Source of the DNA: JAVVHH01 sp964235765
GTDB lineage: Bacteria > Pseudomonadota > Alphaproteobacteria > Acetobacterales > Acetobacteraceae
Direction: 5' to 3'
NCBI GenBank assembly: GCA_964235765.1
Contig: CAXSDH010000029.1
Coordinates: 1 to 39,218 of the forward strand
Length of the DNA: 39,218 bases
Positions 27,421 through 35,158 of this stretch are shown one piece after another; positions within the stretch are counted from its first letter, which is position 1; each line of letters starts with the position of its first letter. The notes beneath the pieces are model-generated. The model was given only the letters and a program-made list of their open reading frames with translations. It was not told the DNA's origin and did no database searches. A program made the position numbers and the translations under genes.

Positions 27421-27566
27421 CAGGGCCGCTCCAGCGAGGGTTGACCGGAATGGAACGCAGGACGGGCCGCTTCGTTGTGCCCGCGTCGGCTGCAACTTGC
27501 GGTATGCCCAAGTGCCGGTCCAGACTACCGGCAACAGCATTGCCGGAAAACGCCGCAGTGGATCGG

Positions 27567-28250
27567 ATGGACGCGACCGCGCCTTTCAGCAGCACGGGCC
27601 CGCATGGCCACCGCGGCCGGATGCGGTCTCGGCTGCTCGCCGCGGAGGCGGCGCTCGCGGATTACGAGATCCTCGAGATGCTGCTGTTCCTCGGCATTCC
27701 GCGCCGCGACACCAAGCCGCTGGCCAAGTCGCTCATCAACCGGTTCGGCAGCCTTGCCGCCACGCTGGAGGCCGGGCGCGACGCCCTGCTCCGGACCGGG
27801 TTGCCGGAGCGTGCCATCGAGGCGCTGGCGCTGGCCACCGAGGCGGCGGCCTATCTCGCGCGGCCGGAGCGGATCAAGCGCGCCGTGCTGGGGAACTGGG
27901 CGGCGCTGGAGGCGCATCTCGACATCGCCTCCCGCACCCGGCAGCCGGCCGGGGTCAGCGTGCTGCTGCTGAACAACCGCAACCAGTTGCTCGGCGAGCC
28001 CGCGTGGGAACCCGGGGTCGATTCCGGCCGGCTAGCGACCGAAATGCTGCGCCATGCGCTCGACCAGCACGCGACGGCCGCCATCCTGGTCCGCAACCGG
28101 GCAGGGGCGGACGCGCGCCTCGGCCCCGACGACCACGCCTTCTACGCGGCCGTGCAGCGTGCGGCGGCGGCCCTGTCCGTCACGGTGCACGACCTGGTGG
28201 TGATCGGCCGTGGCGACTGGGCCAGCCTGCGCCAGCGGGGCAGGTCCTGA
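27567..28250 (+). CDS. RadC-family protein lacking the JAMM metal site
   Basis: RadC homologue of 227 residues. The N-terminal region is canonical: GPHGHRGRMRSRLLAAEAAL, YEILEMLLFLGIPRRDTKPL and the helix-hairpin-helix part NRFGSLAATLEAGRDALLRT. The C-terminal JAB domain is recognisable (VSVLLLNNRNQLL ... VTVHDLVVIGRGDWAS). But the expected HNHPSGDP is replaced by RNRAGADA at about residues 175-182, and the Glu that normally precedes the first strand is Ala. It therefore cannot bind zinc in the JAMM manner. The third position still shows coding G/C bias and there is no frameshift, so it looks maintained. Start chosen at ATG 27567; GTG 27558 and an ATG at 27441 are alternatives. A second radC follows at once. 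Confidence 0.85.
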   Translation: MDATAPFSSTGPHGHRGRMRSRLLAAEAALADYEILEMLLFLGIPRRDTKPLAKSLINRFGSLAATLEAGRDALLRTGLPERAIEALALATEAAAYLARPERIKRAVLGNWAALEAHLDIASRTRQPAGVSVLLLNNRNQLLGEPAWEPGVDSGRLATEMLRHALDQHATAAILVRNRAGADARLGPDDHAFYAAVQRAAAALSVTVHDLVVIGRGDWASLRQRGRS

Positions 28251-29399
28251 TTGCGCTGGCGGTGGCCGTGGCGCGCTGAGGGCAGGGGCGGCGAGCCGGT
28301 CGCCGCCGGGCCGCAATTCGATGCGTTGGTCGATGTCGATCTGAACCATCTCGCCCCCGGCGCGCGGGCCGCGGCGGTGGCGGAGGTGGCCCGTGTCGTC
28401 GGGCTGATCCCCGGGGCCGGCTGGATCAGCGTGGAACCGCATGGCCGGGCGGCCGGGGTTGCGGCACGGGTGTTCCCGGCCGGCAACAGCCAGGAGCCGG
28501 CGGGGGAGCCGTGGCTCAGCCTGCGCCTGCGGGTCGAGGCGGCGGCTCGCGCGGCATTGGTCCGGCCGGCCAGCCCGGGGTGGGCGCCCGCTCCTGCCCC
28601 GCCCACCCGCGGGTTCGCCGAAGCGATGTCACCGATGCAGCTCGATGCGCTGCAGCAGCTCGCGTTCCTGGCCGAGGTCAGCCGGCCGGCCAAGCCAGAT
28701 CCGATCAGCCCTCCGGCCGGGCCGGACCCGATCAGCCCTCCGGCCGGGCCGGACCCGATCAGCCCGGCCGAGGCTGTGCGGGACATCGACCCGGCGAGCG
28801 ACATCGACCGGCTCGCGCACCTGTTGGGTTTCGTGCTGCCGGCCGATGGCCGGGCGGCGGCGGCGGCGGCGGTCCGGCGCTTCGGCAGTTTCGCGGGCGT
28901 GCTGGCCGCGCCGGAGGCGGAACTGCGCCGGGTCGCGGGGCTGGGCACGCACAGCATCGCCGCCGTCAAGCTGGTGCATGCGGCAGCGGTGCGGCTCGCG
29001 CGGGCGCGGGTGGCCGCGCAGCCGGTGCTGGACGACCCGAAGCAGTTGGCGGACTATCTTTCGGCGGCGCTGGCCCGCGAGCGGATCGAGCAATTCCGCA
29101 TCCTGTTCCTGGACGAGCGGGGCATGCTGCGCGCCGACGAGGTGCAGGCGAGCGGCACGGTCAACCACACGCCGGTCTATCCGCGTGAAGTGGTGCGCCG
29201 CGCGCTGGCCCTGGGCGCGACATCGCTGGTGCTGGTGCACAACCATCCGAGCGGCGACCCGGCGGCATCGCCCGACGACATCGAGATGACCCGGCAGGTG
29301 CAGGCGGCAGCGGCGGTCATGTCGATCGGGGTGCGCGACCACGTCATCATCGGCAACGGGCGGTGGCTCAGCTTCCGGGACAGTGGTTTGCTGGAATAG
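28251..29399 (+). CDS. RadC-family JAMM protein with an N-terminal extension
   Basis: RadC homologue with an intact JAMM site: VHNHPSGDPAASPDD (about residues 329-343), preceded by the Glu in RIEQFRILFLDERGML and the block SGTVNHTPVYPREVVRRAL. The helix-hairpin-helix region is VRRFGSFAGVLAAPEAELRR and VAGLGTHSIAAVKL. Residues 1-125 are an unrecognised extension with strong coding bias (FDALVDVDLNHLAPGARAAA), then a 9-residue repeat PDPISPPAG. The TTG at 28251 begins directly after the stop of the preceding gene, with GGGGCAGG upstream. ATG at 28626 would give a RadC of normal length (257 residues). RadC biochemistry is still unclear in general. The 3' end overlaps the convergent enolase-family gene by 32 nt. 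Confidence 0.85.
   Translation: MRWRWPWRAEGRGGEPVAAGPQFDALVDVDLNHLAPGARAAAVAEVARVVGLIPGAGWISVEPHGRAAGVAARVFPAGNSQEPAGEPWLSLRLRVEAAARAALVRPASPGWAPAPAPPTRGFAEAMSPMQLDALQQLAFLAEVSRPAKPDPISPPAGPDPISPPAGPDPISPAEAVRDIDPASDIDRLAHLLGFVLPADGRAAAAAAVRRFGSFAGVLAAPEAELRRVAGLGTHSIAAVKLVHAAAVRLARARVAAQPVLDDPKQLADYLSAALARERIEQFRILFLDERGMLRADEVQASGTVNHTPVYPREVVRRALALGATSLVLVHNHPSGDPAASPDDIEMTRQVQAAAAVMSIGVRDHVIIGNGRWLSFRDSGLLE
28695..28766 (+). repeat. 27-nt tandem repeat inside the second radC
   Basis: Two full units (28695-28721, 28722-28748) and a third of 18 nt (28749-28766) encode PDPISPPAG, PDPISPPAG and PDPISP. The second differs from the first at one codon by a single base (GAT to GAC) and one further third position, showing a recent duplication. 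The repeat lies in the linker between the extension and the RadC core, so length changes by whole units keep the frame. Confidence 0.85.
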
Positions 29400-30801
29400 G
29401 CAACATGGGGTTTGCTGGAATAGGCAGGATCGCCCGGGGCATCGGCGCCAGCGTCGCGAAGTCCGGCAGCGCCGCGGTCGCGAATCCCGGGCAGGCGAGT
29501 GAGCCGATGGCGAGGCGGCCTCCCTCGATGCGAAGGCGTACCCGGCCGTCGCTGCGGCGATACAGATCGGGGTGCGCGGTCAGGGTTGCCTCTGCTTCGG
29601 CCAGCGGCCGGCCGCCGAAGCCGTCGATGAAATGATGGCCGTTGCGCTCGACATGCGTCAGGCCGAGCAGGGTGGCGAGCGCCAGGTCCTGCTGCACGGA
29701 GAGGCCGGGTTGCGTGGTCAGGTCCTCCCCGGACATGAATGCGCCGCCGCCCCAATGGGCGCAGCGCGCGCGGTTGAGCAGGCTTTTGTACAGCCCCTTG
29801 CAGAGCTTGGATGAAACGCCGGTGTAGCCGAGCGCGCGGGCGCGGGGGAAGGCGGCGAGCGTGTCGTCGGACTCGTCGATCAGCACGGGGCGTTCGGCGG
29901 CCAGCGCGTGGACCGGCGCTGCCAGCGCGGCGGCGCGGCGGATCGGCTGTTCGATGAAGGCCACGGCGTCCGCCAGGCGCTGCAATCGGGGGTGGGCGGC
30001 GATGCCGCGCCATAAGGCCAGCGCGGCATCGGCGCCGGCGTACTGCTCGTTGCCGTCGATGGTGGCCTGGTAGCCTCCGGGGATGCGGTCCAGCACGGTG
30101 GCGATGCGGGCGAGGCGATCGAGATCGGCCGCGACGTCGCCACCGACCTTCAGCTTGAACCAGCGGTGGCCGTAGGTGGCGACCACCTCCTCGAGGGTCT
30201 CCGGCAGCCCGTCATCCACACGCTCCGCATGGTCGGCGGCGGTCACCGGATCCACGAGCCCTACGGTGTGCCGGGCCTCGATGGAAGCGGCGGGCTGCAG
30301 GCTGGCGAGGAAGGCGGCGAAGTCGAAGCCGGCGAGGTCGGGGACAGCAGGGTCGGCCGCGATGCCGGGCAGGTTGGCGCGGATCGCGGTGAACACATCC
30401 GTTCCCTGGGCGCGGCAGGCCGCGTCGAGCACGGCGCGGTCCAGCATGGCGGGGCCGAAGGCGGCAACCAGCGGGTTGAGCCCTTCCGCGGCGCAAGCCG
30501 CGATGTGGTCCGTGTAGGTGCCGGCGTAAAGGCCGAACGGCGTCCCCGGCCCGGCGGCGAGGTAGGCCTGTCCCGCCAACTCCAGCGCGCGGCGGAGCTG
30601 GTGCAGGTTGTCCTCGTCGGAGAGCGCGGGGTCCTTGTCGAACCACTTGGCGGCGAGCGACTCCGCGCCGTGGCCCCAGGCCTCGCGCCCGTCCGCCTGA
30701 CGAACCCGCAGGCGGATTACGGCTTGCCGGCCATGCGTGATGGTGACCGCGCCGAAGCGGAACGGCATCCGGAGGCGGAACGGGCGCTCGTACCGCTCCA
30801 C
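29368..30801 (-). CDS. Enolase-superfamily enzyme (mandelate racemase/muconate lactonizing type)
   Basis: Probable TIM-barrel metal enzyme acting by abstraction of a proton next to a carboxylate. 477 residues from the GTG at 30801. The N-terminal cap has RPFRLRMPFRFGAVTI. The barrel has WFKLKVGGD (base Lys), ATIDGNEQYA (metal Asp), VAFIEQPIRR (metal Glu), VLIDESDDT (metal Asp/Glu) and GVSSKLCKGLYKS (second Lys). Recognisable sequence continues upstream as LIRLRVLEVERYERP to a CTG at 30825, which overlaps the binding-protein stop and has GAGGTGG upstream. So the true start may be a rare CTG. The substrate is unknown; the binding-protein neighbour suggests a peptide or sugar-acid. The C-terminus carries a duplicated LPIPAN. 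Confidence 0.85.
   Translation of the reverse strand: MERYERPFRLRMPFRFGAVTITHGRQAVIRLRVRQADGREAWGHGAESLAAKWFDKDPALSDEDNLHQLRRALELAGQAYLAAGPGTPFGLYAGTYTDHIAACAAEGLNPLVAAFGPAMLDRAVLDAACRAQGTDVFTAIRANLPGIAADPAVPDLAGFDFAAFLASLQPAASIEARHTVGLVDPVTAADHAERVDDGLPETLEEVVATYGHRWFKLKVGGDVAADLDRLARIATVLDRIPGGYQATIDGNEQYAGADAALALWRGIAAHPRLQRLADAVAFIEQPIRRAAALAAPVHALAAERPVLIDESDDTLAAFPRARALGYTGVSSKLCKGLYKSLLNRARCAHWGGGAFMSGEDLTTQPGLSVQQDLALATLLGLTHVERNGHHFIDGFGGRPLAEAEATLTAHPDLYRRSDGRVRLRIEGGRLAIGSLACPGFATAALPDFATLAPMPRAILPIPANPMLPIPANHCPGS
29385..29426. repeat. 18-nt direct repeat at offset 24 across two converging gene ends
   Basis: GGTTTGCTGGAATAGGCA occurs at 29385-29402 and 29409-29426. The first copy contains the stop codon of the second radC (TAG at 29397-29399). 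Read on the minus strand both copies encode LPIPAN in the tail of the enolase-family gene. The duplication has therefore lengthened that protein by eight residues, while the radC end is unchanged. Confidence 0.85.
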
Positions 30802-30821
30802 CTCCAGGACGCGCAGGCGGA

Positions 30822-32405
30822 TCAGGGAGTCGCGTCCACCTCGAAGGAGCGGATGCCCTCCTGCATGCGGGGCCGCAGGGTGATGCCCTTGCGCATCGCC
30901 CAGATGTTCACCTGGTGGTGCAGCGGGATCAGCGCCTGTTCCGCCATGCCCATCTTGGTGGCTTCGACATACAGCTTCTCGCGTTCCTCCGGGTCGAAGG
31001 TGGCGAGGCTCTGCTCGACCACCTTGTCGATGTTCGCCCGGGCAAAGTGCGAGGGCCGGTTGATGGCGCCGCGGCCCTTCTCGGGATTGGTGGAGGCGAT
31101 GATCTGGATCAGGCTGCTGCTGGCCTCGCCGGTGTCGCTGGCCCAGCCGGTCAGGCTCACGGTGTACTCGTCCTTGTTGGCGCCGGCGAAGAACATGCTG
31201 GAGGGCGCGGTCGCCACGGTGGTTTTCACGCCCACCCGCGTCCACATCTGCGCGATCGCCTCCACGATGGTGCGGTCGTTCACGTAGCGGTCGTTCGGTC
31301 CGGCGAGCGTCAACTGGAAGCCGTTCGGATAACCGGCGTCGGCCAGCAGCTTCTTCGCGCGCGCGGGGTCGTAGGGGTCGGGCTTCAGGTCCGGCGTATA
31401 ACCGGCCGCGCCGGGCGGCAGCAACTGGCCGGTGGGCGCAGCATACCCGTCCATGATCTGCGTGCGGATGCCCTCGCGGTTGATGGCGAGCGACAAGGCC
31501 TGGCGGACGCGCAGGTCCTTCAAGGGGTTCTTCTCCAGCGGCTTGCCCGCCAGGTCGAAGGCGAACGGCGTGGGCTGCCGCTCGGTGTCCAGGTACAGAT
31601 AGATTAGCCGCTGGCCCGCCGGCGACACGATGGTCAGCTTCGGGTCCGCCTTGAGCGTGGCGACGTCGCGGGTCGAGACCTGGTCCACGATGTCCACGTC
31701 ACCCGCTTGCAGGGCGGCGGTGCGGGACGCGTTGTTGGCGATCAGGCGGTAGTTCACCCGGTCCCAGTAGGGCCTCGGCCCCCAGTAGGTCTCGTTGCGG
31801 ACGAACACGATCTTGTCGCCCAGCAGCACGGATTCCATCTTGTAAGGCCCGGTGCCGATGGCGGCCTTGCCTGAGTTGTAGTCGGCCGTGACCGCGCCCT
31901 GCCCATGTTTGCGGCTGACGATCATGGCGCTTGCCAGCAAGTAGGGCAGCAGCGGCTCGGGAACATGGGTGTGCATGCGCACGGTGAGGGGGTCCACGAT
32001 CTCCAGCGTCTTTACGGGCTTCACGGCCTGGGTGAAGCTCGACGGGCTGTTGAGCACCTTTGGAATGCGCTCGAAGGTGAAGGTGACGTCGTCCGCGGTG
32101 AACGGGGTACCGTCGCTGAATGTCACGCCGGGCCGGAGCTTGAACTCCCAGGTGCGCTCGTCGATTGCCTTCCAGCTCACGGCCAGCTCCGGCACCGGCT
32201 TGAACTCGCCATCGAGGTCGACGAGGCGGTTGAACAGATGGTAGGCGATGACGTTGTTGGGCGTGAGGTTGTGATAGTGCGGGTCGATCGAGGTGAAAGC
32301 GCCGCCGGTGCCGACGTTCAGCACGTTCTCGGCGCGAGTGGCGGGCGCGGCGGCCAGGCCGCAGAGCAGTAGCAGGGCAGGCAGCCAGGGCATGGGTCGT
32401 CGCAT
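30822..32405 (-). CDS. Peptide/solute ABC binding protein (DppA/OppA family)
   Basis: Periplasmic binding protein of 527 residues of the cluster-C (SBP family 5) type. A signal peptide (MRRPMPWLPALLLLCGLAAA, cleavage after PATRA) is followed by LNVGTGGAFTSIDPHYHNL and the family signature ELAVSWKAIDERTWEFKLRP, FSDGTPFTADDV. ATG at 32405 has GGAG seven nt upstream. No permease or ATPase genes of a peptide transporter are in the window, so the rest of the system is elsewhere or missing. The downstream enolase-superfamily gene overlaps or abuts its stop, so the pair is likely cotranscribed and may import and convert one substrate. Confidence 0.94.
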   Translation of the reverse strand: MRRPMPWLPALLLLCGLAAAPATRAENVLNVGTGGAFTSIDPHYHNLTPNNVIAYHLFNRLVDLDGEFKPVPELAVSWKAIDERTWEFKLRPGVTFSDGTPFTADDVTFTFERIPKVLNSPSSFTQAVKPVKTLEIVDPLTVRMHTHVPEPLLPYLLASAMIVSRKHGQGAVTADYNSGKAAIGTGPYKMESVLLGDKIVFVRNETYWGPRPYWDRVNYRLIANNASRTAALQAGDVDIVDQVSTRDVATLKADPKLTIVSPAGQRLIYLYLDTERQPTPFAFDLAGKPLEKNPLKDLRVRQALSLAINREGIRTQIMDGYAAPTGQLLPPGAAGYTPDLKPDPYDPARAKKLLADAGYPNGFQLTLAGPNDRYVNDRTIVEAIAQMWTRVGVKTTVATAPSSMFFAGANKDEYTVSLTGWASDTGEASSSLIQIIASTNPEKGRGAINRPSHFARANIDKVVEQSLATFDPEEREKLYVEATKMGMAEQALIPLHHQVNIWAMRKGITLRPRMQEGIRSFEVDATP

Positions 32406-32554
32406 CGTCTGCTCCGGGGAATGGGTTGTGGGATAGCTCGCACGATCCGGGCCAGGGGGGAAGCCGACCCGGCTGCGATTTGTGAGCGTCGCGGAGGCGA
32501 CCACCGGCCGGGACGCGCGTTGGCTGGGTTCGGCTGAAGCAGAGGAGCGAACGA

Positions 32555-32785
32555 ATGGCTGATTTAAGCAAGGTCCAGGAGCATGCCGAGGTCATCGGCG
32601 CCGACGGCGTGCATGTCGGGACCGTCGACCACGTCGATGGCGACCGCATCAAGCTGACGAAGAAGGATTCGGGCGACGGCGCGCACCATTACATTTCGGG
32701 CGGCCTGGTTGCCGAGGTGGAAGGCGGCAAGGTGCGGCTGTCGGCGAACGCGGACGTGGCGGTGACGATGGAAGAAGACCAGTAG
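32555..32785 (+). CDS. DUF2171 protein
   Basis: Small acidic protein of 76 residues. MADLSKVQEHAEVIGADGVH, VGTVDHVDGDRIKLTKKDSG and HHYISGGLVAEVEGGKVRLS match the DUF2171 family, a PRC-barrel-like fold of unknown function. ATG at 32555 follows a strong AGAGGAG Shine-Dalgarno. The gene stands alone; its stop is 4 nt before the scaffold gap. The 149 nt before it (32406-32554) must hold its promoter, but I see no clear boxes. Confidence 0.85.
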   Translation: MADLSKVQEHAEVIGADGVHVGTVDHVDGDRIKLTKKDSGDGAHHYISGGLVAEVEGGKVRLSANADVAVTMEEDQ

Positions 32786-32789
32786 GGGG

Positions 32790-32889
32790 NNNNNNNNNNN
32801 NNNNNNNNNNNNNNNNNNNNNNNNNNNNNNNNNNNNNNNNNNNNNNNNNNNNNNNNNNNNNNNNNNNNNNNNNNNNNNNNNNNNNNNNN
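32790..32889. other. Assembly gap of 100 N with identical flanks
   Basis: Exactly 100 N, the usual placeholder for a gap of unknown size. The 16 bases just before it (GAAGACCAGTAGGGGG, 32774-32789) are repeated just after it (32890-32905). The two contigs probably overlap there, or a short tandem repeat broke the assembly. The distance across the gap should not be trusted. Confidence 0.97.
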
Positions 32890-32965
32890 GAAGACCAGTA
32901 GGGGGAGGACGACCAGTAAGGTACGAGACCAGGCAGGCCCAGCTTCGGCCCGCGCGGCGCGAGGG

Positions 32966-33655
32966 CTACTGCGGAAGGCCGAGCGCCTTGCGCAATTCGA
33001 GGCGTGCCGGGCCGAAATCGGCCAGGAACTCTGGATTTTGCAACAACACGGCAGCCATCGCCGTACCGGCCCGGCCCCCTGCGGCGAGGTCGGACCGGTA
33101 ATGCACTCCGCCGATCACCCGGCTTTCCGCGTACTCCTGCATGCGGGCGAAAACCCGCGCCCGTTGCTCCGGCAGCATCACGGCGAGGACGATGCCCTCA
33201 AGGGTGCCCCGTGTGGCGTGTCCCGAGGGATACGAGCCGCTGCGGGAGATGGGGACCGCGGGCTGCACCGCCGGGTTGGCGAGATAGGGGCGCAGACGGC
33301 CGAACCCGCTCTTGGCAGGGCCCACGACGTCCTCCTCCGTCTCCCCAAGCCGGTCGAACAGCCTGGTGACGAGCGGCAAGCCGTCCGGCCGGAAGTTTTT
33401 GCCCACGACCACGCCATACATGTCGAACACAGATTCCTTCGCGTCGGCCACCGCCAGCGCCGTGCGTTCCGGGGTGCGCGACCCCTGAGCGGCCATGATC
33501 TCCGCCATCTCGGCCCCGGCCTCGGCGGAATCCGCGGCGGGCGGCGGCGGCAGCAGCCGCAGCAAGTCCACCTGTGACGCGGTGAGATAGGGCTTCTCCG
33601 CGGCGGCGGCCGGTAGTCCGACCGTGAGCGCGATGGCGAGCAGGAAGCGGGTCAC
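32966..33655 (-). CDS. Class A acid phosphatase (PhoN-like, PAP2 superfamily)
   Basis: Secreted non-specific phosphatase of 229 residues. The signal peptide is MTRFLLAIALTVGLPAAAA. The three PAP2 active-site blocks are all present: KSGFGRLRP (K-x6-RP), GSYPSGHATRGT (PSGH, with the GSYPSGH of class A enzymes) and SRVIGGVHYRSD (SR-x5-H-x3-D). GTG at 33655 gives a clean signal peptide and has GGAG about 8 nt upstream; the longer open frame is a shadow of the divergent gene. It would release phosphate from organic monoesters in the periplasm. The 63-nt divergent spacer to the next gene holds a small palindrome (33702-33715). Confidence 0.93.
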   Translation of the reverse strand: MTRFLLAIALTVGLPAAAAEKPYLTASQVDLLRLLPPPPAADSAEAGAEMAEIMAAQGSRTPERTALAVADAKESVFDMYGVVVGKNFRPDGLPLVTRLFDRLGETEEDVVGPAKSGFGRLRPYLANPAVQPAVPISRSGSYPSGHATRGTLEGIVLAVMLPEQRARVFARMQEYAESRVIGGVHYRSDLAAGGRAGTAMAAVLLQNPEFLADFGPARLELRKALGLPQ

Positions 33656-33701
33656 TGGCGGAACTCCGGTGCGTCGCGCCTCCTTGTCGTACCCAGGCCA
33701 G

Positions 33702-33715
33702 CCTGGCAAGCCAGG
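33702..33715. promoter_or_regulatory. Small inverted repeat between the two phosphatase genes
   Basis: CCTGGC, AA, GCCAGG forms a perfect 6-bp inverted repeat with a 2-nt spacer, in the 63-nt spacer between the divergent starts at 33655 and 33719. It ends 3 nt before the second start. It may be an operator or a chance GC palindrome. Confidence 0.3.
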
Positions 33716-33718
33716 CGG

Positions 33719-34267
33719 GTGCAACCACTCCTGCAAGGCCTGACCGATTTGGCCGATCAAGCGGTCGTGCTGCCGCTGATGGCGGCGGTCGGGGCGATGC
33801 TTGCGGCCGGGCGCTGGCTTCGCGGCGCGGCCGGCTGGTTCGCGGGCGTCGCTGCCACGCTGGCCGCGGTTCTCGCGCTCAAGCTGGCGGCAACGGCCTG
33901 CGGCCTTTGGCCGCAGAGCCCCAGCGGGCATACGGCCTCGGCCGCGGTGGTGGTGGGCGGGCTCTGGTGGGTGTGCGGCCGGGGGCGCGGGGCGCTCGTG
34001 GCCGCCGGGCTGGCGGCAGTGCTGATCGGGGCGACGCGGCTGGCGCTGGGCCTGCACTCGGTGGCGGATGTGCTGGTTGGCGGCCTGGCCGGGGTTGCCG
34101 GTGCGGCGCTGGTCCGCCGGCTGGCCGGACCGCGGCCGCTCGCCGCCCGGGCAGCGCCGGTGCTGTTCGCGGCGGCGCTGCCGCTCCTGGCCATGCACGG
34201 CATCCATCTCGGCGCGGAGGCGGTGATCCGCGGCATCGCGGCGGATCAGGGCTGCAGGATGCGCTGA
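33719..34267 (+). CDS. Membrane PAP2-family phosphatase
   Basis: Polytopic membrane protein of 182 residues with several hydrophobic helices (VVLPLMAAVGAMLAAGRWL, AAGLAAVLIGATRLALGL and others). PAP2 blocks 2 and 3 are present: PQSPSGHTASAA and ATRLALGLHSVADVLVGG (R-x5-H-x3-D). The first block (K-x6-RP) is poorly matched; only KLAATACGLWPQ is found where it should be. It probably acts on a lipid phosphate such as undecaprenyl or phosphatidic acid derivatives, if active. GTG at 33719 is used. Its 3' end overlaps the convergent rmd gene by 22 nt. Confidence 0.85.
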   Translation: MQPLLQGLTDLADQAVVLPLMAAVGAMLAAGRWLRGAAGWFAGVAATLAAVLALKLAATACGLWPQSPSGHTASAAVVVGGLWWVCGRGRGALVAAGLAAVLIGATRLALGLHSVADVLVGGLAGVAGAALVRRLAGPRPLAARAAPVLFAAALPLLAMHGIHLGAEAVIRGIAADQGCRMR

Positions 34268-35157
34268 CGCCAGTCGGCCAGCACATCGGCCAGCGTCTGT
34301 TCCCACGGAATGGCTGGCGCCCATCCCAGCAGCCGGCGCGCAAGGCCAGCGTCGCCCGCGGCCAGCGGAATATCGGTCGGGCGCAGGCGGGCGGCGTCGG
34401 GCTTGATCTCGGCCTGGACGCCGGCCGCTTCCAACAGCGCGTGCAGGATGCCGCCGACCGCGCGGGGCTGGCCGGAGGCGATGTTCAGGATCGTGCCGGG
34501 CGGAAGCCGCTCGCAATGCGCCAAGGCGGCGGCGTAGGCGGCGCAGACGTCGCGCACGTCCAGGAAGTCCCGCTGCGGATCGAGCGCGCCCACCCGTAGC
34601 ACCGGCGGCTGCAGCCCGGCGGCGATGCGCGCCACCTGGCGGGCGAAGGCGGGCACCACGAAGGCCTCGGTCTGGCCGGGTCCGGTGTGGTTGAACGGCC
34701 GGGCGCGGATGACGCGCAGGCCCTCGGCTGCCATGGCGCCCAGGGCCAGGTCGGCGGCGGCCTTCGTGGCGCCATAGGTATTCAGGGGCGCGAGCGGGGC
34801 GGTCTCGTCGAGCGGCAGGCCCGGCCGGAACGAAGCGCCGTAGGCGTCGGCGCTCGATGCGAACAGCAGGGTGCAGCCGGGCGGGGTGGCGCGGGCAAGG
34901 TTGAGCGTGCCGTGCAGGTTCACCTGCCAGGCGGCGTCTGGCGCCTCGCGCGCCTGCGCCGGGGCGGCGATGGCGGCCAGGTGCACCACGGCATCCGGCC
35001 GGGCATCGGCGATGCCGTCCCGCACCGCCGGGCCGTCGGTGACGTCGAAGCGGGCCTCGTTCAGGACGGCGTTCGGAAAGGCCTGCCGCAACGCCGGCAG
35101 CAGGTGCTGGCCGACGAAGCCGGCCGCCCCGGTGACGAGGATGCGCCGGGGCGGCAC
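34246..35157 (-). CDS. rmd: GDP-6-deoxy-D-mannose reductase, NAD(P)-dependent epimerase family
   Basis: Extended short-chain dehydrogenase of 303 residues, expected to reduce GDP-4-keto-6-deoxy-mannose to GDP-D-rhamnose. The Rossmann loop is ILVTGAAGFVGQHLLPAL, the catalytic part is SSADAYG with NTYGATKAAADLAL (Y-x3-K), then RPFNHTGPGQ and RDFLDVRDVCAAY. GTG at 35157 begins 1 nt after the gmd stop; the ORF up to 35355 is out-of-frame gmd sequence. The neighbouring gmd supplies its substrate, which makes Rmd more likely than other epimerases. Confidence 0.88.
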   Translation of the reverse strand: MPPRRILVTGAAGFVGQHLLPALRQAFPNAVLNEARFDVTDGPAVRDGIADARPDAVVHLAAIAAPAQAREAPDAAWQVNLHGTLNLARATPPGCTLLFASSADAYGASFRPGLPLDETAPLAPLNTYGATKAAADLALGAMAAEGLRVIRARPFNHTGPGQTEAFVVPAFARQVARIAAGLQPPVLRVGALDPQRDFLDVRDVCAAYAAALAHCERLPPGTILNIASGQPRAVGGILHALLEAAGVQAEIKPDAARLRPTDIPLAAGDAGLARRLLGWAPAIPWEQTLADVLADWRQRILQP

Positions 35158-35158
35158 C

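Noticed and set aside
27441..27566. N-terminal 42-residue extension of the first RadC
   Set aside because: The residues are not RadC-like and would occupy the promoter region shared with ligD. Typical RadC proteins start near the GPHGHR block.
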